Source: Sphingobacterium puteale (lineage in GTDB: Bacteria > Bacteroidota > Bacteroidia > Sphingobacteriales > Sphingobacteriaceae). Taken from it: a stretch of DNA of 64,000 bases. Location of the stretch: contig NZ_RBWS01000010.1 of assembly GCF_003627955.1 (NCBI RefSeq), forward strand, positions 124,001-188,000. Reading direction: 5' to 3'. A program made the position numbers and the translations under genes. Of the stretch, positions 45,532 to 54,717 are shown in pieces; the first letter of the stretch is position 1, and every line of letters begins with the position of its first letter. The notes under the pieces were generated by a model, which was given only the letters and a program-made list of their open reading frames with translations, was not told where the DNA came from and made no database searches.

Positions 45532-46440
45532 TTACATATTTTGTCTTTTTCGATATTCAGAAGGCGATAACATGGCGTACTTTTTGAAAAAACGGCCAAA
45601 TGCAGAGATCGAATTGAAACCTATCGCATAGGCGATGTCGGAAATGGTCTTCTCCGGATTTCCGAGTAGGACATACGCTTCTTTGAGCAAATTTTCGTCT
45701 ATGATTTCATGGGGCGTTTTCCCAGATGCTTTCTTAACAATACTAATCAGGTATTTGTTTGAAATAAATAACCGATCGGCGTAATATTTTACATCTTTGG
45801 ATTGGTTGCAATGTTGCTGTACCAGGTCCGTAAACTTAAAGTAGAGGCTATTGGCCTCCTGAATTGTTTCAACAGCATGTTGGTCCTCCATGGCGAGCAC
45901 ATCGGCTATTTCCAGCAGCAGGTTAAATATAATGGTGCGGATAATGTCGGGGGTAAAAGGTGTCGCCCTGAGGGTCACCTCGCTTAAATATTCAAGGAGC
46001 TTTAATAATTTTCCGGCGAGTTTTTCTGCCTCGGGTATCATTGCGAATGTCGCATTATTGAATAGTCCCAGTTTTTCGATAAAAAATGGGTTGGCAATGT
46101 TTTTAAGTAGAAACAACTTGTCAAAGAAAAGCAGTTTCATTCTGAAATCCTTGCTGACCGCTGTAAATTTGATGATGGTGGAAGGGGCTGAAACAAGTAA
46201 GCTATGCTGTGACAGTGTATATTCTTGATTATCAATTTCTACCGTAATCGTTCCGGCTGTGCAAATGCAAATGGCGTAAAAATCGATACGAAATGCATTT
46301 CTAGGGTATTCAAAAAGCGGATTGCCCGATGAGATGTAGTAAGGGCGATTGCAATCTACACCAAAGAAAGATAAAGTGTCTTGTAGACTGTCGTGTGTAT
46401 TTGGATTGATCTTGATGCTAAACTTCATAGGGATTGTCAT
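45532..46440 (-). CDS. AraC-family transcriptional regulator
   Basis: A protein of about 302 residues; the start could be ATG 46440 or ATG 46428, while the upstream TTG at 46446 is less likely. The N-terminal ~180 residues are a cupin-like sensor region (YTLSQHSLLVSAPSTIIKF). The C-terminal ~100 residues have two helix-turn-helix motifs: YYADRLFISNKYLISIVKKA, and ISDIAYAIGFNSISAFGRFF. It sits 96 bp upstream of the oleate hydratase gene on the same strand, and is a likely regulator of that gene in response to fatty acids (inference). Confidence 0.9.
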   Translation of the reverse strand: MTIPMKFSIKINPNTHDSLQDTLSFFGVDCNRPYYISSGNPLFEYPRNAFRIDFYAICICTAGTITVEIDNQEYTLSQHSLLVSAPSTIIKFTAVSKDFRMKLLFFDKLFLLKNIANPFFIEKLGLFNNATFAMIPEAEKLAGKLLKLLEYLSEVTLRATPFTPDIIRTIIFNLLLEIADVLAMEDQHAVETIQEANSLYFKFTDLVQQHCNQSKDVKYYADRLFISNKYLISIVKKASGKTPHEIIDENLLKEAYVLLGNPEKTISDIAYAIGFNSISAFGRFFKKYAMLSPSEYRKRQNM

Positions 46441-46478
46441 GTGCAATAGACCTTATTCTTTCGGGTGGATAAAATAGG

Positions 46479-46970
46479 TTATGTGCGTTTTAAAATAAGC
46501 TTTTCTGTAGCAATCTCATCTTCGGTACCAACAAAGTAGCTGTGGAACCCAAATTTTGTCAATAGTTGTCTGGAGGCAGCATTATCGGGATCAATGATAC
46601 CGATCACATCCTTATTGGCGTCGATGCTTTTGGCCGTGGACAGCAGAGATTCACAGATTTTGGTGCCGAGACCTCTACGCCAAAACTCCTTTTTTAGCAA
46701 ATAACCGATTTCAAATACGGTTGGATCTTTTTTATAGTTGACCAATTTGCAGTCGCCCAAAAATAATTGACTCTCGGAATCTATCACCTTAAAATAACCC
46801 AATGATGGATCTGTATTGATTTCGAGAATAGAAGCAAATTTTTTCTCGGCCTGCTCGGCCGTTAAACCCTTGCCGGAAATATATTTCATGATTTCGTCGT
46901 CCTTGGTAAGTTCTCTAAAAAGGGGGAAATCTTCGGCTGTATATTTTTTTAATTCTAGTGTGTTGTACAT
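46479..46970 (-). CDS. GNAT N-acetyltransferase (RimJ/RimL-like)
   Basis: A 163-residue acetyltransferase. The GNAT motif A acetyl-CoA loop is in RRGLGTKICESLL (Q/RxxGxG/A pattern). The IGYLLKKEFW strand precedes it and ASRQLLTKFGFH follows, as in RimJ/RimL-type proteins. The substrate is unknown. It is a single gene 32 bp upstream of the AraC gene on the same strand, and could be weakly co-transcribed with it. Confidence 0.85.
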   Translation of the reverse strand: MYNTLELKKYTAEDFPLFRELTKDDEIMKYISGKGLTAEQAEKKFASILEINTDPSLGYFKVIDSESQLFLGDCKLVNYKKDPTVFEIGYLLKKEFWRRGLGTKICESLLSTAKSIDANKDVIGIIDPDNAASRQLLTKFGFHSYFVGTEDEIATEKLILKRT

Positions 46971-47183
46971 GGCTTATGTGTCTTCTACACAAGATAAGGT
47001 TGTTTTTCTGTTAAATCAAACTGTTTCGGCTCAAATCATCATTTTTCTGTCTAATTTGTGATTGCCCCGATTAAGCTATCGGAATTTAACTTAAATTGTC
47101 ATGGAGGAATAAATACATCGGCTCATGACAACAAAAGTTTGGAATGATGTATGGAAACTAGATCACATTTAACTATTGATACA

Positions 47184-47633
47184 ATGAAGATAGCAGGATT
47201 ATATGAAACGCATATCCAGGTACGTAATCTGGAGGAGTCTGTCAATTTTTATACGAAGGTGCTTGGTCTGCGGATTGCATATCGTGATCCCAGTCGACCT
47301 ATCGTTTTTTTGTGGGTAGGCACAGGTAAGGAATTTATGTTGGGACTCTGGCAGGAGGAAGCTAATTTTCAGCCGCGGCATTTTGCTTTTAGAGCAAGTA
47401 GAGAAGATATCTTGAATTACGCAGTAGATTATCTCAGGGAAAGGGATTTAAAACCTTACAATTTTTTGAAAGATGGTGTAGAAAAACCAATGGTATTTGC
47501 CTGGATGCCGGCATTGGCAATTTATTTTAATGATCCAGATGGAAATCAATTGGAATTTATTGCCCTATTAGAAGGCGAGGGGAGGCCAGAATTGGGTGTG
47601 ATGTCCTACGAGGATTGGTTGCAGCTTTCATAA
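47184..47633 (+). CDS. VOC-family (glyoxalase/dioxygenase fold) protein
   Basis: A 149-residue protein from the ATG at 47184; the ATG at 47151 adds 11 residues outside the domain. The VOC fold begins at THIQVRNLEESVNFYTKVLGL, with DPDGNQLEFI at the end of the second beta-alpha-beta-beta-beta unit. The first ligand is His in ETHIQV, and Glu in QLEFI is a likely metal ligand. The class covers glyoxalase I, fosfomycin resistance and dioxygenases; the subfamily cannot be settled. A terminator follows. Confidence 0.85.
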   Translation: MKIAGLYETHIQVRNLEESVNFYTKVLGLRIAYRDPSRPIVFLWVGTGKEFMLGLWQEEANFQPRHFAFRASREDILNYAVDYLRERDLKPYNFLKDGVEKPMVFAWMPALAIYFNDPDGNQLEFIALLEGEGRPELGVMSYEDWLQLS

Positions 47634-47655
47634 AAAATAAGTGGCTATTTTAGAC

Positions 47656-47692
47656 ATGCCCAAAAAGGTGTCTAACTTTTTTGGGCATTTTT
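47656..47692 (+). terminator. Terminator after the VOC gene
   Basis: ATGCCCAAAAA pairs with TTTTTGGGCAT around an 11-nt loop and runs into TTTT. It is a good rho-independent structure 22 bp after the stop. Confidence 0.8.
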
Positions 47693-47710
47693 CTGCTTAG
47701 AAAGCAGAAA
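47690..47710. repeat. Second hairpin TTTCTGCTT-AGA-AAGCAGAAA
   Basis: A 9-bp perfect stem abutting the first terminator. It may back up termination, or stop transcription from the convergent DUF4180 gene. Confidence 0.5.
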
Positions 47711-47790
47711 TACGATTTTGCATTTAAGTTACGTTTAGTGCGTATTATTAAGCAAGTTAAAGACCATCTTGAATAGATCAGGTTGCACCA

Positions 47791-48153
47791 TTAACCATTT
47801 GATAGTCTAGTAATGGCTTCGTCCCGCGTAGCAACAAAGTTGATCTTACGGCCTTTATTGCTTTCGTAGATAAAATCATTCAAACTTTTACTGTTATAAA
47901 TGGAAAAGTCTCCAACAATAGCAACGTCAAAATCGTACTGCGTATATTTTTGGAGAATATCCCCCGCCAACTTCGTTTTGAGTTCAAAAAAATCAGGCGA
48001 AATATTTTCTTGGTATAAGATTGCTTTATATGCTTCCTGTGCGCCACAGTCTACCATGATCTGTAAACCGTCATCGAGATTGTTGATGAGCATGCCTGAG
48101 TCTTTTACCTCAGCAATATTTTGATCGTTTACTTGAAAAATGTCGATTTTCAT
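47791..48153 (-). CDS. DUF4180 domain protein
   Basis: A 120-residue soluble protein I recognise as DUF4180: a mixed alpha/beta fold with KAILYQENISPDFFELKT in the middle and AIVGDFSIYNSKSLNDFI after it. The SPDFF-to-LAGDIL region and the NFVATRDEAITRL end are conserved landmarks. The fold resembles STAS-like domains in outline, but no function is established. It stands alone on the minus strand with a weakly defined upstream region. Confidence 0.75.
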   Translation of the reverse strand: MKIDIFQVNDQNIAEVKDSGMLINNLDDGLQIMVDCGAQEAYKAILYQENISPDFFELKTKLAGDILQKYTQYDFDVAIVGDFSIYNSKSLNDFIYESNKGRKINFVATRDEAITRLSNG

Positions 48154-48234
48154 ATTTTTTGTTTGAAATATTGATTGTTCATAAAATATTGTGTTGATTG
48201 GACATGGATACTAAGCTACAAATAAAATTGTTAT

Positions 48235-49020
48235 CTATGCTTTTCCTCTTACGTCATTCATTTTTAAGGTCATTGATAGGGCCTCCGTTTCGATCCAGTT
48301 GCTGTAATCTGCAATGGCTTTTAAACGCAGTTCATCAGTAATATACCCTTCTATGACCATTTGTTGCGACTGGGCAACTTTGATCCAGATGCCAAGATTG
48401 GTCTGAAAATGATCGTCGCCCTTGGTATAGGTCTGATCGGCGTTGATCGTCTCAATGGCTGCAAATCCCTGTTGTTGGATTAAAGTGGCGATTTCATCTG
48501 CGACACGGTTGTTCATCCCTGCATCGGCACGCCATTTCAGAAATGTATGATAAAACTCCTGCATACTGGCTGGCGGTGCAGGGTTCCATTCAATTGCGGT
48601 ATGGTTATAATCCAGGATCGAAAGCTGTCCTCCGGGTTTCAACCAGGATTTGAACAGTTTTAAGGCCTTAGGAATATCACTTAGCCATTGCACTGTTCTT
48701 GCAGTCATAATCAGGTCAAACTGATGTGGAGGCTCATAACTGAAAATATTATCACATACAAGATTAAGATTGGCGGTGTCACCGTAGTGCTGATTCCCTA
48801 TATCAATAAACGATTGGGTGTTGTCTAAACCGATCACTGTTCCGCCCGCAATAAGTGAGGCGGCTTCATTTGTCAGTGTTCCAGTGCCACAGCCTACATC
48901 GAGGATCGCTAAACCGGGTTTTAACAAGGGAAGAATGGTCCGGTAGTCATTTGCCAATGTTCGTCTTTCAAATATTTTATTTGCCTGTTGGTCTTTTCTG
49001 TCAATAAATTTCTCTTTCAT
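48235..49020 (-). CDS. Class I SAM-dependent methyltransferase
   Basis: A 261-residue methyltransferase. Motif I is ILDVGCGTGTLTNEAA (SAM-binding glycine loop). The acidic post-I residue is in VIGLDNTQSFID, motif II-like in FDLIMTARTVQWLSD, and motif III near LKPGGQLSILDYNH. The small-molecule substrate is unknown; the architecture is like UbiE or Trans-aconitate methyltransferase-type enzymes. It is monocistronic. Confidence 0.87.
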   Translation of the reverse strand: MKEKFIDRKDQQANKIFERRTLANDYRTILPLLKPGLAILDVGCGTGTLTNEAASLIAGGTVIGLDNTQSFIDIGNQHYGDTANLNLVCDNIFSYEPPHQFDLIMTARTVQWLSDIPKALKLFKSWLKPGGQLSILDYNHTAIEWNPAPPASMQEFYHTFLKWRADAGMNNRVADEIATLIQQQGFAAIETINADQTYTKGDDHFQTNLGIWIKVAQSQQMVIEGYITDELRLKAIADYSNWIETEALSMTLKMNDVRGKA

Positions 49021-49309
49021 TTGATTGGTTTAGTGTGCCGTAAATATAATTTGCTTTGACGATAAAACAAACCTCTTTTTTGATCGGAGGACCGCCAGAG
49101 GGTACCTTCGGGTCGATTAAATTTTTTTAAAATGATTCACCGTCGATACATAGGTTGAAAATAGGGAAAAATAAGGTTAAAAACTTAAAGTGAAGTGACA
49201 GCGGATAAAACTTTTGGATAAGAATTTATTGGGAAATATTTTTTATATTAGTAAATAATGATTCTAACATCATGTAATTGCACTTAACGATACAAATACA
49301 ACTTGTAAT

Positions 49310-50143
49310 ATGAAAAAAATAGCCAAAATCCTTGCACCAATTTGCTGCGCATTTTTACTTTCTGCTTGTACTTCAAATTATTTAATGACTTTCAATGGCG
49401 ACAATATAAAAAAGAATGAAGAGAATGGCCATTTTTCATTCGATAATGATACGATTAAGATTGATTATTCTTTTGCTGGTAAAGAGGGTAAGGTATATCT
49501 AAAGATAGCGAATAAATTGGATAAGCCTGTCTTATGGGATCTGAAAAGTTCGGCGCTGATCATCAATGGCAAAGCGTTCAGTTATGCTGCTGAAAGCGTG
49601 GCAATCAAAGGAGAAATTGATGGAACTGTTTCGGGCTTTGGAAATAGGAAAACAAGCATATTTAATGAAGACTTGTTACGTGGGTATTTTAATGGCACTA
49701 TAGGTTTGCCAAAGGATGTGGTGCTTATCCCTCCGCATGCTTATGTAGATGGCAGCTATTTTGATCTTCGAAACGATGTGAAGGAAATTACCAAATCATC
49801 AAAAAAGGAAAAGGTATATATGTATGATATGAATGGGGAAAGTTATGCTGTGCAGCTTGCCAAATTTGAGCCTGTTGAATCACCATACAATCTGCGTAGT
49901 TTTTTGAGTTATTCGGTGTTGGTCGACGGCCAGGTGTTGCCGAAAACGACAGAACAGCAGTTTTATGTGGAACAGCTCTGGCAGACTGGAACAGTATCAT
50001 TGAATAATATCGTAGAGATTTATACAAAAAGAGGGGATGTGATGGCGTATAAAGAGAAGAAAGGACAAGATGTGCTGTTGGTTGGAGGAGCTGTTGCATT
50101 GACGGCCGCAGCAATAGCCATCGATGATAAAAAAGTGGAGTAG
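49310..50143 (+). CDS. Lipoprotein of unknown function with C-terminal hydrophobic tail
   Basis: A 277-residue lipoprotein with lipobox LSAC (Cys20). The body is beta-rich: repeated alternating strands such as GKVYLKIANKLDKPVLWD, which resemble the Ig-like folds of envelope lipoproteins. Near the C-terminus, VLLVGGAVALTAAAIAID could span the membrane or anchor a second time. I do not recognise a named family. It has its own 289-bp upstream region and a strong terminator after it, so it is monocistronic. An envelope-anchored structural or assembly role is plausible only. Confidence 0.7.
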   Translation: MKKIAKILAPICCAFLLSACTSNYLMTFNGDNIKKNEENGHFSFDNDTIKIDYSFAGKEGKVYLKIANKLDKPVLWDLKSSALIINGKAFSYAAESVAIKGEIDGTVSGFGNRKTSIFNEDLLRGYFNGTIGLPKDVVLIPPHAYVDGSYFDLRNDVKEITKSSKKEKVYMYDMNGESYAVQLAKFEPVESPYNLRSFLSYSVLVDGQVLPKTTEQQFYVEQLWQTGTVSLNNIVEIYTKRGDVMAYKEKKGQDVLLVGGAVALTAAAIAIDDKKVE

Positions 50144-50192
50144 GGAATCGGCCAACGCCTTTAAATTTATGGGCATATAGTCGTTTAAAAAT

Positions 50193-50245
50193 AATAAAAG
50201 CCAATAGGGTGTCCGATATTTTTGGACACCCTATTGGCTTTTATT
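50193..50245. terminator. Very strong bidirectional terminator (22-bp stem)
   Basis: The left arm 50193-50214 and right arm 50224-50245 are perfect reverse complements, with a 9-nt loop. The A-rich left end and T-rich right end give T-tails in both directions. It separates the lipoprotein gene from the convergent RND operon. Confidence 0.9.
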
Positions 50246-50322
50246 CATTTGTATTCCCTAGAGCCTCTTTTCAGCGATCAATGCGCATGGGTTTCGCTTT
50301 TATTCTTAGGGCTTCCGTGCTT

Positions 50323-51420
50323 TTATTTAACAGTGGTGCCATCCGCAATTTCTTCATCGGCTTTACTCAGGAGCCGCATGGCCGGATTAAGGTTGCCAAA
50401 GATTTCTACCTGCCCGTCAATGCTACGTCCTTTTTGTATCGGGACACGATTTGTTTTGTTGTCTACAACGGCGATGACAAAACTTCCTTCACCTGAGGTA
50501 AAGACTGCTGTTTTGGGGACAACAAAGGTGCTATCCTGAGAAGTCAGGGGCAGCTCGACCTCAGCAACCATACCCGGGAGGAGTTTGTTGTTGGTATTTG
50601 TAATGTCGATTTCAACTCGTTCAGATCTGAATCTGCTATCCAGCGCTCCTGACTTGCGTGCGATCTTGCCTGAAAACTGTTGGCCCGGCAAGGACTTTAC
50701 GGTAAACTGCAGCGGTTGATCTGCTGCCAGGAAGCCGGCATATTGTTCGGGTACGGCAACGGCCAGGCGGAGTTTGCTCTGCTGTTGGATGGTCATGATC
50801 GGCATTTCCGATCCTCTTCCGGCCGGTCCGACATAAGCCCCCTGATTGACATTCCGCGTGGCGATAACACCGTCAAATGGGGCACGTATTTCGAGGTAGT
50901 TCAATAGATTCTGTATCTCCGCATAGGCTGATTTTGCCGCCTGAAATTGGGCAAAATCAGCATTCTTTTTCGCCTCGGCAACCTCGAGATCCAGTCGGGC
51001 TACAGTACCTTCGACTTTACTGGTTTCGAACAGTCTATCGTAGGTACTTTTAGTGGCCATGTAGATCGCTTCCTGCGACTTTAACCTTGATTTTGCGGCT
51101 GACAATTGTGAACTCAATTCTGGAGCCTCAAGTACAGCTAACAGCTGTCCGGCCTGAACCCGACTGCCAATATCAACTTTTAATGCCCGTACATAGCTGC
51201 TCACTTTGGCATAAATTTCTACCTGCTGAAATCCACTGATCTCGCCCGGAATCTGCATCTTGTTTGTTAGTTTCTGTTTGGACGGTGCAAATGTTTCCAT
51301 TGCTGGACTTGCCGTTACAACTGCTACTTTTTTGCTGTTTTCCTCGGCAGCGGACTGACATCCGGTTAAGTAGGCGAGCAGGCCAACTGCGGATAATATT
51401 TTTAGGAGATTGTGTTTCAT
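50323..51420 (-). CDS. RND efflux periplasmic adaptor (HAE type, lipoprotein)
   Basis: A 365-residue membrane fusion protein. The lipobox is LTGC (Cys21). It has a lipoyl domain (YAKVSSYVRALKVDIGSRVQ then LEIRAPFDGVIATR), a helical hairpin (~95-160), and beta-barrel and membrane-proximal parts. It connects the RND pump to the TolC protein encoded in the same operon. The pump gene stop overlaps its ATG by 4 bp (ATGA), so translation is coupled. It is the last gene of a TolC-RND-adaptor unit, which is an unusual order, since adaptor genes usually come first. Confidence 0.9.
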   Translation of the reverse strand: MKHNLLKILSAVGLLAYLTGCQSAAEENSKKVAVVTASPAMETFAPSKQKLTNKMQIPGEISGFQQVEIYAKVSSYVRALKVDIGSRVQAGQLLAVLEAPELSSQLSAAKSRLKSQEAIYMATKSTYDRLFETSKVEGTVARLDLEVAEAKKNADFAQFQAAKSAYAEIQNLLNYLEIRAPFDGVIATRNVNQGAYVGPAGRGSEMPIMTIQQQSKLRLAVAVPEQYAGFLAADQPLQFTVKSLPGQQFSGKIARKSGALDSRFRSERVEIDITNTNNKLLPGMVAEVELPLTSQDSTFVVPKTAVFTSGEGSFVIAVVDNKTNRVPIQKGRSIDGQVEIFGNLNPAMRLLSKADEEIADGTTVK

Positions 51421-54400
51421 GATAAAGGTTTTAATGCTGCGATATAATGTTTACTTTCTTCGTCTTCGGGATCTAAGGAGATCGATTGGGTGCTGCTTTT
51501 CTCTTGTGCCCAAGCAAATATTAAAGGTAAAATCACCAGTACGGCAAAGGTGGAGAAGAGTAAGCCTCCGATAACGGCACGTCCCAATGGGGATACCTGT
51601 TCACCGCCTTCACCATGACCGATAGCCATTGGCAACATCCCGACAATCATGGCCAAACTGGTCATAATAATAGGACGTAGACGCAGTGAGGCTGCTTCGC
51701 GTGCTGCTGCCAATGCATTTTGATTGTGCTTGCGGATATGCTCCGCATTGGTGATCAATAGCACCGCATTGGCGATGGATACACCCACAGACATAATAAT
51801 ACCCATATAGGATTGCATGTTGAGTGTTGAACCGGTCAATAATAGCATCAGTAAGGATCCAAGAACAACTGCTGGCACGGTGGTGAGAACAACCAAGGAT
51901 ACTTTGAACGACTGAAAGTTGGCCGAAAGCATCAGAAATATCACAATAATTGCTACAGCCAAACCTGCCTGTAGGCTATCCATGGTTTCATTTAATACTT
52001 TTCCCAATCCGATTTGTTCCACCGAAAGACCGCGTGGAAGTTCGCCCAAAGCTTTAATACTATGTTGTACATCATTGGAGGCTGTTTTCAGATCCGTATG
52101 GTCGATATTGGCCGTGACGGAAATGTAGGGCATAGCACCTAAGTTGTCATTCTCGCCATAAGTATAAGATGGCGTAATGGTTGCAATGTCGCTCAGTATT
52201 GGTCTTGACGAATTTTTTAACAATGGTATTTCTCCAATCTCTTTCTCGTCTTTCATTTTATCAATCGGAACCTGTACTTGTACATTGTAGGATAGCCCCG
52301 CTTTTTCATCAATCCAGGTATTTTTCTCTGTATAACGGGAGGACGATGTTGCTGCGATCAATGATCGGGTCACTTCTGCAAGGTCAATACCGAGCTGAGC
52401 GGCACGCACCCGGTCAATATTGATGTCATAGGACGGGTATTTGATGGATTGTGCCAGCTGTACATCCCTGAAATAGGGAATAGCTTTCAGTTCTTCGATT
52501 AATTTACCTGCATATTTCTCATTGTTCTTTTTGTTCTTGCCGGCAATTCGCACTTCGATCGGTGTTGGTGAACCTTGGCTCAGGACTTTATCGGTGAGTT
52601 CGATAGGTTCAAAGGAAACTTGCACATCTGGAAGAGTGGCCTTGAGTCGCTTTCTGTATTCATCGCGGAAGCTGTCCATATCGTTCTCGTAATCTTTAAG
52701 AGCGATTTGAAAAACTGCCTCATGAGGCCCAGCCATAAATAGGTAGATCGGCGATACAGAGAACTGCCCTGGGTGCTGGCCAATGTATACAGAGGAGATC
52801 CCTATATGTTCTTTTCCAACAAGTTTTTCAAGTTCGGCCAACGCGCGTTTGGCTTTCTCCTCGGTACGTTCAATACGGGTTCCTTCAACCGCACGCAGAC
52901 GCATCTGAAATTGACTTGAATTGACCTTTGGAAATACGTCCTGTCCAATCGTATTGAGTAAAACGAGTACCAGACTTATGGCACCAACCAGGTAGACGAC
53001 GGTGATAATTTTCTTCTGTTTGAACAGTCTGTCGATCATTTTCATAAACCGATTTCTGAAGCGTTCAAACAGGCTGATCTTGCCATCGTTGTTAAAATCT
53101 TCCCGTTCGACAAGAAGTTTCTTCTGATTCAGAGTATCTTGTTCGGATTCAATGGATAGACCTGTTTCGGCAAATTTTACTTCATCTGCATTCAGTCCTT
53201 TTGGATTTATTTTATGTGTACCGGTCTTGTGATGATCTTTCATCAACCAGTTGGCCATGACCGGTACAAAAGTCTGTGACAGCAGGAAGGAGATGATCAT
53301 GGAGAATCCAATGGACAGGGCTAAGGGTAAGAATAGGGATCCCGGAATACCTGTCATTGTAAATGCAGGCGCAAATACAGCAAGGATACACAATAAAATC
53401 AACAGCTTTGGCAGGGCAATTTCCTTACAGGCATCCCAGATTGCCAATGCTTTGGGTTTGCCCATATCCAGATGCTGGTGTATATTCTCTATCGTAACCG
53501 TACTCTCGTCAACGAGGATGCCGATTGCCAGTGCCAATCCACTCAGTGACATTAGATTGATCGTCTGTCCAAATAGTTTCAGGAAGAGTACGCCCGAAAT
53601 AACAGAAATTGGGATTGTTAGGATAACGATTAAAGCTGCTCTACGGTCGCCCAAAAATAATAAGACCATCAGACCGGTGAGTATTGCTCCGATAGCGCCT
53701 TCGGTAATCAAACTTTTGACGGAGTTGATGACATAGACGGATTGGTCAAACTCATAGGATAATTTGACATCCTCGGGCAGGGTATTCTGTATTTTTGGAA
53801 GTGCGGCCTTCAGATTTTGTACGACCTCCCAAGTGGAGGCATCCCCGGCTTTGGCAATGCTGACGTAGACCGATCGTTTGCCATTGACGAGTGCATAACC
53901 TGCCGTGACATCGGCACCATCCTTTACAGTAGCTATATCACCTAGATAGAGATTTTGTACACCACCTTTAAAGAGTGGGATTTTCTCAAAATCCTTCACA
54001 TCACGAATGGTGTTATTGGTGGGTGTAATGTAGTTTTTATCTTTTATACGGACATTTCCGGCAGGTGCGGTCTGGTTGTTGAGTTTTAATGCTTCGACGA
54101 CCTGATCAGGGGTCATATTGTGACTGCGCATCAGATCGGGGTCAACATTGACTTCGATTGTACGTGGACTACCTCCAAAAGGTGGTGGGGAAAGTAATCC
54201 CGGTATGGAGGTGAAAGAAGCCCGTACATAGACATTAGCTAGATCCTGTAGTTCGTTGTTAGAACGTTTATCACTGCTGAGTACCAGCTGCCCTACAGGG
54301 AGTGAAGATGCGTCAAACCGGATAATAAAGGGTGGTTGTGATCCTGGGGGAAAGGACGCCTGGATCCGGTTGGCCAATGCACTCAATTCGGCTGCAGCCT

Positions 54401-54707
54401 GAGCCATGTTGGTGTCTTCGTAGTAGGAGATCTTCATTAAGGTCAGCCCCTGGATATTTTTGGTCTCAATGGATTTGACTCCGTTGGCAAAAAGCAGGAT
54501 ATTGACGTAGTTTTTAGCAAAATAGGACTCCATCTGATCTGGAGAATAACCTCCAAAGGGGTGCGCAATATAAATAACAGGAAGGTTCATTTTGGGTAAA
54601 ATGTCTACCTTGATCGTGCGTACTGCGCCTATTCCGAATACAATAAGTCCCATGACCAACACAAGGATGGAGATCGGCTTACGTAAGGCAAAACGTATTA
54701 AATTCAT
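51417..54707 (-). CDS. HAE-type RND efflux transporter with EF-hand-like cytoplasmic loop
   Basis: A 1096-residue inner-membrane pump of the AcrB/MexB class. TM4 has GILVDESTVTIENIH, where an Asp and Glu stand for the usual Asp-Asp proton relay. Large periplasmic loops follow TM1 and TM7. Between TM6 and TM7 the cytoplasmic loop is about 60 residues longer than normal. It contains EDFNNDGKISLFE, a full EF-hand loop D-x-N-x-D-G-x-I-x-x-x-E at residues 537-548, then a basic amphipathic stretch (RFRNRFMKMIDRL). The loop could bind Ca2+ in the cytoplasm. The stop overlaps the adaptor ATG by 4 bp and the TolC gene is 10 bp upstream. The substrate is unknown. Confidence 0.93.
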   Translation of the reverse strand: MNLIRFALRKPISILVLVMGLIVFGIGAVRTIKVDILPKMNLPVIYIAHPFGGYSPDQMESYFAKNYVNILLFANGVKSIETKNIQGLTLMKISYYEDTNMAQAAAELSALANRIQASFPPGSQPPFIIRFDASSLPVGQLVLSSDKRSNNELQDLANVYVRASFTSIPGLLSPPPFGGSPRTIEVNVDPDLMRSHNMTPDQVVEALKLNNQTAPAGNVRIKDKNYITPTNNTIRDVKDFEKIPLFKGGVQNLYLGDIATVKDGADVTAGYALVNGKRSVYVSIAKAGDASTWEVVQNLKAALPKIQNTLPEDVKLSYEFDQSVYVINSVKSLITEGAIGAILTGLMVLLFLGDRRAALIVILTIPISVISGVLFLKLFGQTINLMSLSGLALAIGILVDESTVTIENIHQHLDMGKPKALAIWDACKEIALPKLLILLCILAVFAPAFTMTGIPGSLFLPLALSIGFSMIISFLLSQTFVPVMANWLMKDHHKTGTHKINPKGLNADEVKFAETGLSIESEQDTLNQKKLLVEREDFNNDGKISLFERFRNRFMKMIDRLFKQKKIITVVYLVGAISLVLVLLNTIGQDVFPKVNSSQFQMRLRAVEGTRIERTEEKAKRALAELEKLVGKEHIGISSVYIGQHPGQFSVSPIYLFMAGPHEAVFQIALKDYENDMDSFRDEYRKRLKATLPDVQVSFEPIELTDKVLSQGSPTPIEVRIAGKNKKNNEKYAGKLIEELKAIPYFRDVQLAQSIKYPSYDINIDRVRAAQLGIDLAEVTRSLIAATSSSRYTEKNTWIDEKAGLSYNVQVQVPIDKMKDEKEIGEIPLLKNSSRPILSDIATITPSYTYGENDNLGAMPYISVTANIDHTDLKTASNDVQHSIKALGELPRGLSVEQIGLGKVLNETMDSLQAGLAVAIIVIFLMLSANFQSFKVSLVVLTTVPAVVLGSLLMLLLTGSTLNMQSYMGIIMSVGVSIANAVLLITNAEHIRKHNQNALAAAREAASLRLRPIIMTSLAMIVGMLPMAIGHGEGGEQVSPLGRAVIGGLLFSTFAVLVILPLIFAWAQEKSSTQSISLDPEDEESKHYIAALKPLS
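53064..53099 (-). other. EF-hand-like loop in the RND pump (residues 537-548)
   Basis: Twelve codons give Asp1, Asn3, Asp5, Gly6, Ile8, Ser9 and Glu12, matching every key position of the canonical EF-hand calcium loop. It lies in the TM6-TM7 cytoplasmic loop of the RND protein. Confidence 0.75.
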
Positions 54708-54717
54708 GCGGTGTTAT

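Noticed and set aside
50209..50539. Two overlapping + strand ORFs between the lipoprotein and adaptor genes
   Set aside because: They begin within the 22-bp-stem terminator and run antisense into the adaptor coding region.
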